A stretch of 64,000 nucleotides of DNA, taken from the NCBI RefSeq assembly GCF_028389875.1, contig NC_084663.1, positions 204,259,876 through 204,323,875 on the forward strand, in the 5' to 3' direction. Positions 46,507 through 57,602 of the stretch are shown here, piece after piece; within the stretch, counting starts at the first letter, position 1; the number at the start of each line of letters is the position of its first letter. The notes beneath the pieces are model-generated. The model did no database searches. It was not told the DNA's origin and saw nothing but the letters and a program-made list of their open reading frames with translations. The stretch comes from Rhea pennata (Eukaryota > Chordata > Aves > Rheiformes > Rheidae). The position numbers and the translations under genes are program-made.

Positions 46507-49500
46507 CTGGACTTGCGAATGTAAAAGTCCTTAATGGAAAGGATTACAGAAAAGCTTCCACCCTAAAGGTACCCTAGAAGTTCTGAAGAGTAAACAGGTG
46601 AATTTATTTCTTGTCTCAAATCAAATTTGCAAGTGTTCCTGGAATCTTGCCATGACTACAAGCAACAGTTTTTTTGAGCAGAGTACACCCTTTCAGAATT
46701 ATAAGGTGACACTTAACATGTGCGGGTTCACATAGGAACATGGCCTGCACACACAGAGACAGAGAGACTAGAAAGACAACTTACGACAGCAAAATGATCA
46801 CAAAGATGATAAACCTTAGTCAGAGCTAAATCCAAACTTCTCTCAGTTCTCAGAACCTAATTAACTGTGTGGAGTTTAACACCCAATTCCACTAAAAGGA
46901 CTAAATTGTGGTGGCTACTAATTTACAAAAATATCAAAGAACCAAAGATACCTAGTGTGATCCAGAAAATAACAGACTGAACTGCTGGCTGAAATTAAGT
47001 TCACCAGCCAAGTACAAAGAGACAAGTAATCCACCCCCTTCCAAATTCCAGCTGCCACACCTGGTAAAAGTCCTTAAGAAAGGAAACGTTGTTGCTGAAT
47101 CAGTTACTTCAATCCTGACCCTGGAGAAACTTACTGTTACTCTCAGTGAACAAGGTCTCTGTTTCAAAGAAAACATGTTTGGCCCAGGTAAACAATGCAA
47201 TCACATTTGCTCCATAAATGGAGCTCACAACAATGAGGTGTCAAGATCTTAAAAAGCTTGCTACAGCTGCCTTGGTTCAGGTACTATCAAGAACCCCTAT
47301 ATGGCTGGGAAGTCTTGCAGCAGACAGCAGACTAACTGAAGATCTACTAGTAGACACATCTTTACATACTTCTGGACAAGTGCCCTCTAATTCAGCATCT
47401 TGTAAAAGCTGGTGTGCTGGGTGACAGTTTTGACAGAGATCAAAGCTGTCCCAAACACCACAGTTTGATACTGTAGTATCTGCTTCTTTAAGTGAGATTT
47501 CTTACGTGTGTGTGTATTCATTCATCTCCACTCACACATATATACATATGTACATATCTGCAGGTGGAAGTCTCTCCTTCCTTGAGCCTTCTGTAGCTCA
47601 TACTTAAGTGCCTTGGGTTCCATCTGCAAAAGCAGCTAAGTTGTGTACTGGGTTCCAGAAGTCCAGACCACAGATGGTATAGAGATAGAATATGACCAAA
47701 CATGGTCACGCTGGACCTCCTGAAAAAGCAGCCTAGTTCAAATACACTGACAAGACATCTGTTGTTACAGGGCTAGCAACTTGAGACTTTAGAATACTGC
47801 AAGTAAACAATGAGCAATAATTGCATTTCTTAAAGGGCAGGAGAAGAGGCAAAAAATAAAAAATACACAAGGGAAGTCAAATCTGTGTCATAAAAAGAAC
47901 ATAATTTTAAGTATTGAGTATTATGCAAGGTGACTCAGAGAAATTCAGAGTTTAAGGATACACTCAATCTTATATGCCTGTCACGAACCAACCACAGAAG
48001 AGAAACATCAACAAATACTGTTAAGGTTAAACAGAACTTCAGTTCTTGTAGTGCATGGTCACCAAGGCCTGACTGGTCATGTGAAGAGTCATTGAGAACT
48101 TCAAATTTTTACTCCCACTTCAGCTAAAGAAACAAAACCAATGTTTAGTTGCTATTGTTTTCTACAGGACAGAGTTTTGCTTAATTCTATTATTGACATG
48201 TAACTACAAAATGTTGATTATTGTAATCAAGATCTCATACAGTACACAATAGAAATAACAAACCTCTGCTAGGGACTGCATTGTATTAAGTCTGGTGTAC
48301 TCTTTTTCCAGTATATCCAGCTTTTCCAATTTAGATCGGACATGTGATTGATCAAGAAGACGATCTCTTTCTAATGTACCCTTGAAAAGAGAAAGAACAG
48401 AAAAACAATTAAGCACAATAGAACAGAAACATTCATAGCAAGTCTTATGTCTGCAATGCAAAGGGGGACCATAAATAGACCAAAGGAACTACCAGCTTCT
48501 TTGTGTAATTCTGCACGGTGCTACAATTGAAGAACAATTTCATCACTGGTCCACCAATGTTAGGAACCTCACACTTAGCTAGATTCAGACAACAGCGGGT
48601 TCTGCAGAGTCACCTCTACCCCCTCAAACCCACAACTGTAAAGACTGCTCAACTACTCAGCTGTTAGAAGAAGCTTCCTTAAATTTTATTTACTTCAATA
48701 ATAAATAGATATTCAATAGACTGAGATAAGACATTCATAGAGACTGATGAACAACTTTAGGTGATCCACATACCTATAAAACAAAATTCAAGTCCATTTT
48801 AGATACAGGACATACCCCACATTCACTGATATTGGAAAACAGAAGTTTTACTATTATTTTTACCAAACAAGTATTTTGGCTCTGGTTTAGACAATACTAG
48901 TAACGAAAACCTCCAAAGATCTAAAGAGTAACTACAACAAAAACAAAAAAAAACCCTAAAAAAACACACAGTTCATGACTTTTATAAATGTAACCTCCAA
49001 ACACTCTTGAGAACACACCTGCTTCTCCAAGAGATGCATCTTCTCGTTTTCTGCATGTTGGATCATTTTTCTCATGTAGTCAAGCTGTTTCTCTAAAAGA
49101 CTGCAACGCGACTCAGCAGCTGCCAACTGAGAAGCCAGTTCTGAAGATAACATACGGCAGAAAAGGAAAATCACACACTGGTCGTTCCCGGAATTTCTCA
49201 GTGTTTTCAGTACAGCTCCAAAATAAGCCAGAAACAAACCAACTAAGGAAGCTAACAAATTAATCAAATTTTGCTTACCTGCAAAATCCCTAAAAGAAAG
49301 TATGCTTTTAAAATGATTCATTCATAACCTTGTGTGTCATTACAAGGTAAAAGGTGCTAAACAAAGTAATTTAAAATACCTTTACACATGGATAAAGTAT
49401 ATATTTTATCTGTAGCACTGTTCTATGGTATGTATATAAAGCTTACAAACAACCTTGATTTTTCTTTGACACTTCAGTCTTGTCATGTTCTTTGTGTCGC

Positions 49501-52500
49501 ATTTGTTCAGTTAGTACTTTTTTATAGTCCGCTGTTTCTCTGCTGAGGTGCTTTACATTCTCCTCTGCTTGAAGCCGTTCCAACTCTAGCCGATGAATTT
49601 TTTCTTGAAGATTCTTCAGAGCAGAAAATATTGCTGTAATTGAAAAAGTATCTTTTGTTAGGTGCTGGTAAATGACCATTTTCAGAAAACACCAAACTGA
49701 AAGCTTTTTTATAAAAAGTATGCTATATGAGAAGTCTGACTTCTCACCACCACCATCCTGAACTCCTTCCAGGAATTAAGACACACTTCCCTCTACATTG
49801 TAACTGATTCTAGAAATCATTTCAACTGTACTGATGCCTTTGGTATCTACATTTATCTGAAACATTGGAGATATGGTGAGCTACGGATGCATCTAAGACA
49901 AGCAAATGTTACGTAGATTACATGCAAAGAGCGCATCTTCTGACTCGTTTTATCAAAAGGAAACAAAAGCTTTCAACTGAATAGTTAGGAGTTGCAGTCC
50001 TCTATATGCTCAACAGAGCGTTATTTTCCCTCTACAAGTGCATGCTAGCATGACAAATACGCAAACACAACATTCCTGTGAGCAATCACTGAGCAGGAAA
50101 AAAGACAAGATGATCAGAAGAGCGATAAAAATCTTTATTTCTCTAAGCAGTCACTCTTTTTTGATTCTTTTCTTTTGTTTTCACACCTGTGTTCCTTCCC
50201 CTCCTCTTAGATATGCTACTCCTTTGTGCTGAACAACTTTTCCTCTTTCTATTCAACTCCTGCTTTAGCAATTACCCAATAAAACCTTCATATAATTTGT
50301 CACCACAGAAAAGCTGGTGGTAATAGAACTCGCATCATCTTGCAATTAAGACCATCTGCTGGTAATCTGGTGTATTACGTCTCTTAGCTGTATTGTTTGA
50401 TTCTGCAAAGGGAATCATAACCATAAGCTACTTCCCTACACAGTCCCATTAAAGTAAAACAGGAGATTATCTGTGCAGACAGCTCATATAGCAGACTTAC
50501 CTTTGAGATCACGTTACCACACTCTCGTGCTTAAACCCACTCTAGAGAAATAATGGGTCTTTATTACAGAACATATGAACCCAAGAAAGTTTGGACTTGA
50601 TATTTGTTTGAGCATCAGATCAGAAATAAAGGGAAAATAGTTATCAAAATGAGTTTTCTAAAATGTAAATTTATAGAATCTTGAAATGTAAAACAGCAGA
50701 ACATTAGAATATCATACTAATAAAAACCATCTACTCTAAGTAAACAAGAAGCGTGTAATAGTAGTCACAAGTTCAGGCAAAATGGTGGATGTTCCCAGGA
50801 TGCCAGAATAACTAACTGTAGCGTCTTCTCTTTATTTATATTACTGTTATCAGGATTCAGTTGAAACAGGTACAGCTGAAACTATAAACAGCTTTGTTAC
50901 ATAATCCTTAGGGCTAAATTAAAATCTCTCTGTATTCACAACAATGACTAACAAAATACAGCAGTGAAGCACTTTCAGCAATGAACAAATGAAGATGGAA
51001 CCTAAAAGAACATCACATATCTTTCAGGACAAAGAAATAAATGTCTAATAACAGACACGTTATACTAGTTCATCCTTATTACAGTGTTAAAAGCATATAC
51101 GCCAAGGCACAAACAACACAAAGTCAAAATGAAAATAAGCAGAACTTGCTATACTTAGTTTCAGGATTTTTAAATATGATTTTACACAGGTGGGCAGGGG
51201 ATAAAAACCTCCAGGAACAATCAAATCTATTTCTCCCTCTGAAGTTAATTCCTAAATCCTTGATCTTATTAAAATATACACTTCAAAACATTTTTGCACT
51301 CTTAAAACCTAGACAAAAAAAGCAAGATACCAGATGATGACTGTTACATCTTCTTTTTAGCATGTATTCATATTTACTTAAAAATTTCTGAAAACATAGA
51401 AATTTCAAAATCTTCTTAAGAGAACATTATTTATCAAATATTCCTACCCAACTATTTGTTTTGAAGTAAATTCCTTGCTTGAAAAAATTTATCAGACAAA
51501 CTTGGGTGTCAAAAGCTTCTCTAATCAAACATACAACACAATCTACAAAAATACACCTACATCAGTAATTCATAAGAGAGTTTTCTTTTCTGCTCATCAA
51601 ATTTTTATCTATGTCACAAGGTTCTTCTAGCTTTGTGTCAACAGTACTCTCAAAACCGATTGTATTGTGCATGCCAGAGCACATACTACATTTGGGGGGC
51701 AGGTTTAGCTCAGCTGGTTAGAGCATGATGCTGCTAATGCCAAGGTCATGGGTTCAATCCCCATATGGGGCTATGCTGAGGGTTGGATTAGATGATCTCC
51801 AGAGGTCCCTTCCAATCTTACCATTCTATGATTTTTTAATGACACCTCGGGATTTCAGATTCCATTTACTACATCATTAATATGCAAGTCTTCCGTAATT
51901 CAGGCATGAGTTACATCATTAGAACAGACACTTGAACCCATCATGCTGATTTTCTACTTAATTTGGGTTACATTAGGGTTCAGTTTAAGTCTCTCATAAG
52001 TACAGCTCATTTTTCTCCCTATAAAGAAGAGAATCTGAAGTTTTTCATACCCTTAAGCCTCCATGCAACTCCAGTCTTAAGGGAGTATTTTCACGACTCT
52101 GAGCCAAACAGCTCACACAGAAGAAATCAATCCTGTTCTCGCCTCTAAACTTCCTTTGCTCCCTCCTGTATTTACCCTAATGCAGTTCTGGGGCACATCT
52201 CATTGCACAACAAGCCAATTCACTAAAACAAGAGAAAACTATCCAAGAATATTTTTGTACATGTCAGTTCGAGCAAGATGAAATTGTTTATCTGGAGATG
52301 AAGACCAAAAAATGGAATAGGAAAGAAGACAGAAGGAAGAAACTAGAAATAGGGAAGAAGGAACTGGAGCAAAACCTCCTCTCTTTTTGGTGATGGTGAA
52401 CTGTCAGTTCAGCACTGTGGTACAGAATACTCTTTTTTGTATGTTCTAAGCACTTCACTGATAAATCTTGCCCCTTCATCTTTTGTACATGAGAAGTCTT

Positions 52501-55500
52501 CCTATTTCATCAACATGAAGCCTTTCTCCTTGCTCCAAACCATTTTGGGAACTAAAGCCTCCTTATTCCAAACTCAACTGTGAAATGGGGAGAGGTAGGA
52601 TTGAGGGAAGGAGAGGAGGATGGAAGAAGGGGCAATGAAAACATGTCAAGCCAGTTTCAAGGAACTCAGCCAAGGTTACAGTTACATACTGCTAAAAGGA
52701 AGCATCTTGCTCCAGCTATAAATATGACCTTTTTCAGGAAGCGGAGTGGTAAGAAACTTAAAAAACATAACCTACACATCACTGGAAAGCAAGGATATTG
52801 CACCCTTTTCATAAAGAATGCTTTCAATACCTGTACCAGGTGATTTGAAACAGGTAAGAAAATTTAACTGAACTATTTATTACCTCTGCTGTTACTTTCA
52901 GGATATGGAATGACAGGTTTCCGTGGGGACCGCAGCAAATCAGAATTAATAAATGGCTTGTACTTTGGATAATCTATAAATGACGTTGCAGAGAGTCCAT
53001 CTGTGGCTGATGTAGATCTATAAATTTTGCGTAGATCACTCTGAAAAACAAAACAAAGTTGTCAGTACATTTGTTTCTCCATCACAACAAAAAAGTAGAA
53101 TCAGATTAAGATGTGGAGAAATACCACTGTAGGAGATCATAATAGTACTAAGGTAATATTCCCTCCCTCATAGCCCTGGGCTGTGTCATTTTTAAATCTC
53201 AGTTCCCCCACAAAAACAAGATCAGAAAAAATAACTTTTTTTATGCTAGTTTCCAACTTCCAGTTTTGTTTCTACTTACTTATATCCTCTCTTGCTTATT
53301 AAAAAGGTAATACACACTACTAATACACACAGGTGGAAAGCAGCCTTGCTCTTCACCGAAAAACAGAGTCTTTGTTGCACATAAGAATCTACCAGGGTGA
53401 CCAAAACAGACAGAGCTGTGGTCTCAGGTGTGCTTTATGTAGCCTGATCTAATGCAGTAACAGTTCACAGATCATAAAAAGGGAAAAAGATATGCCACAT
53501 AGTCTCCCAGCCACATAGTCCCAATCGCTCTTTTACACTGACTACAGCTTATCTTTAGAAATATCTGTAGAAATCTCTGAGCCAGATTACGCCAGATTTA
53601 TGCCAGATTTCATCAGTATAACCTGCACAAGACAAGCAACAAAAGATCATAGCAGGGGACCTCTGCCTCCAACCAGCAACATGCTGTTAGGTCATCTTAA
53701 GACTTCTCAAAAAATGCAGCTGCAGGGACCCTAGATTTCCCAGCGTCTCCACCTGCTTTCCAAAAGCTTGCAATGTTTTGAATGATGTGATGTTTCAGAA
53801 GGAGTCACATAGTACTGAAAATACTATCCAGTAGCGATACAATTAAGTCGTGCTTGCTAACCAGGTTCTTCTATGGAAGAGAGCAAAGCACTCTGCATGC
53901 TCTGTGTTTGGCCAAACTTTTGATTTATGTATGTGTCCTAAATAAAATGCAGGTGCTTATTTTTAATGCGCTAAAGTCACTTCTTTTTCTATTGTACCCA
54001 CCGCTAAACATTTTAGTAATAGAATTTGAAGGTAACCTAAGACAAAAGTGGGCTGCAGGAGGACATGATATTCTGGCTCCTACAGCTTAGCACAGAAGGT
54101 TTACTTCACAAAGAAGACAAAGAAGAAATTGCTATTATTGTCAGGGTATTTTAAGTTTTTGCAAATATTTGATATTTGCAACATATTTTGATTTAAATTA
54201 AAATGCAGAAAGCATTTATGATACTATCTCATAGCAAATTAGACTACAGCCCAAGTTGCACTGAGAGGAAAAAAAAAAAAAGAAAAGAAAACCTAAGAAA
54301 ATCATATATTACTTAAAGGCTATTTGCAGTTAATTTCACATTAAAAACAAACTGATTCATTGTGTATGAGAAAATGAAGGCCACAAGTACCCTACAAGTA
54401 CACTAAAATATTCAGAATTAAAAATAACTACATTAAAAAATGCTGCTTTCTTTAATGGCATAAGTGACTTCTACCACTAACCAGAAAAGTTAATATACTT
54501 AAACACTCAAACACCACGTTACACAAACATTAACATATTCTTTCTTTTAATGTTATTTCTCCAAAACACCACCTGAACAGAGATTGTGTGCATTAAAATT
54601 AATTTACCTTTGAATACTCTAAGTGCAAACAGTTGCTTGAAATAAATACTGAAAGATTCATACTGAAATAGTATCCACAGTACAGTTGAGACAATTGATC
54701 CTTCTTCTAGTCTAAAGAACCACATGCTAACAAGTATATTTTCCATATACATTTGAGCAGAAGATCATTTTTATAGTCTGCTGAATGACTTCTAAATACA
54801 CCTGAATTGAAAAATTTGAAAAAAAAATATGAAACAGCAGCAAGGAATTCAACATCACTAATCTCAGATTCAAATACCATTCCCTGCTCTTCTCCTCCTC
54901 CCCAGTCTCCCAAGTCATTCAAAATCACTAAGTCAATTTGCTGCTCTTGGAAATTCTCATGTGGATCACCACTTTGCATATTTTTCAGGAAAATCCTGAA
55001 ACACGGGAAAATACATATATATGAAAAATCAAGATACTCCACTTGATCTGAATTATGAGTAGGGCTTATTTGCTAACTACACCTGCTCTCCTCTTTTCTG
55101 GGTACTCTCTATCTTCTTTCCATCTCTAAACCACACTGAAACCTCACACTAACAAAGAAGCTTAACAGTCCCACAGGACATAAGTGCAGCAGTATTATAT
55201 AATAGTGGAGAACTGAGCACATTTAACCTTTCACAGAATCAAAAGATCAGTAAGGTTGGAAGGGACCTCTCGAGATCATCTAGTCCAACCTCCCTGCTAA
55301 ATCAGGGGCACCTAGAAAATGTTAGACAGGGTTGCATCCAGGCGGGCCTTGAAGATCTCCACAGAAGGAGACTCCACAACCTCTCTGGGCAACCTGTGCC
55401 AGGGCTCCGTCACTCTCACAGGGAAGAAATTCCCCCTCACGCTCAGGCAGAATTTCCTGTGCTTCACTTTCTGCCCAGTGCCTCTTGTCCGGTCACATGG

Positions 55501-57571
55501 GACATCTGAAAAGAGTTTGGCACCATCCCCTTCACACCCTCCCTTCAGGTACTTGCACACATGGAGAAGATCCCCCCCTCAGTCTTCTCTTCCCCACGCT
55601 GAAGAGGCCCAGCTCTCAAAGCCTTTCCTCATAGGGCAGGTGCTCAGGCCCTCTGATCATCCTCGTAGCCCTATGCTGGACTCTCTCCAGGAGCTCCATG
55701 TCTCTCTTGTCCTGGGGAGCCCAGAACTGGACACAGGACTTGAGATGTGGCCTCATCGGGGCTGAGTAGAGCAGCAGGATCACCTCCCTCCACCTGCTGG
55801 CAACAGTCTTCCCAATGCACCCCAGGACACCATTGGCCTTCCTGGCCACAACAGCACATTGCTGGCTCATGGTCAACTTGTCATCCACCAGCACTCCCAG
55901 GTCCTCCTCTGCAGAGCTGCTCTCCAGCAGGTCAGCCCCCAGCTTGTACTGGTGCCTAGGGTTATTCCTCCCTAGGTGCAGGACTCTGCACTTGCCCTTG
56001 TTGAACCTCAGGAGGTTCCTCTCTGCCCAGCTCTCCAGCCTGTCCAGGTCTCTCTGAATGGCAGCACAGCCCTCAGGTGTCAGCCACTCCTCCCAGCTTG
56101 GGTTCATCAGCAAACTTGCAGAGGAGGCTCTCTGTCCCCTCATCCAGGTCATTAATGAAGTTGAACAGGATGGGACCCAGGACTGAGCCCTGGGCAACTC
56201 CACTAGCCACAGGCCTCCAACTAGACTCCATGCCACTGAGGACAACCCTCTGAGCTCTGCCCTTCAGCCAGTTCTCAAGCCACCTCACTGGCCACTCGTC
56301 TAACCCACACTTCTCGAGCTTATCTATAAGGATGTTCTGGGAGACAGTGTGGAAAGCCTTGCTGAAGTCAAGGTACACAATGTTCCCTGCTCTCGCCTCA
56401 TCTCCCCAGCCCGTCATTCCATCAGAGAAGGCTATTAGTTGATCAAGCAGGATTTTCCCTTGGTGATTCCATGCTGGCTACTCCTGATCACCTTCTTTTC
56501 CTCCATATGTCTGGAGATGACATCTTTACATATCTGAGGACATTAGCTTCCAAAATTTATTTCTGCAGTCATTTCATACCTGTCTACTCAAATATGCAAG
56601 AAAGCGTATTTAAAATATAGACTAATAGTAGCTTAATACATCAGTAGGAAATGGTGACCTCTTCACGCTACCCATGACTAAACACAGTCAAAGGATTAGA
56701 ACAACATACGAAAATATTTAACATAGGAATTGACAAAAGGAGGCAGGAGCATAATTTGTTCAAGTCCTTTTAGATGGAAAACACCACTCACTATAATACT
56801 GTTATATCTCTGATGCCGGAAATACAGTATGGCACGCCAGCCATGAAAAACTATCCAGGACAACTATTAATCTCAATATTACACCAAATGCCTTAGAGTC
56901 CTATCACTTGCAAGATTTCCCTAAAACAAGATGTCCATACGAAATGTTCTCAGGAAGCACCCTATGTTTTTCTCCTCATCACATATAATTTGACTAGATG
57001 AGCAGACAGTAATAATAGCAACTATTTATACACAAACTATAGAACCAAAGCAGCAGAAGAACACAGGAAAAATCTCTCAGGCAATAACTGCAACCAAGAT
57101 GGTGCCACTGGTACTAGCAGTTTGGCACTGGACAAAAGGAGTAAAAAGGAGGGGGTGCTATTTTACAAGCTCGTGTATACGTTCTCTGGAAGTATTTTAG
57201 AAGTTAATCCTCTGAATATGGAAAATGGTTTAAATGACACCCTGTAGTCCTCACACTTGGTTTTTAAAAATTATATAAAAGGCAGAAATAGGTGAAAATT
57301 ATCCAGAGAAGGGAACAGACGAACATTTTAATACGGAATTCTCTGCGCAGAAAACATCCAATTAAATTATCCAGTTACTTAAGTCTTCCAAACAGCCATT
57401 TGAGAGAAACTATTTCTCAAGATCTAGTCTGCCCTCTTCCCTCATTACTGGGGTGGGAGGAAGGGAGGAACAGTCCCTGCTACTCAAAACTAACCTAAGT
57501 GCTCTCTGTGCCTGACTGATAGGAAACTGAGTTAGGAGCAATGGCAATTTAAATAAGATCTCTAGTTTAGG

Positions 57572-57602
<31 letters not shown>

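Noticed and set aside
51697-51775. A functional tRNA-Ile gene
   Set aside because: The anticodon arm is rearranged, the acceptor ends do not pair cleanly, and a CR1 tail follows directly, so it is a SINE head.
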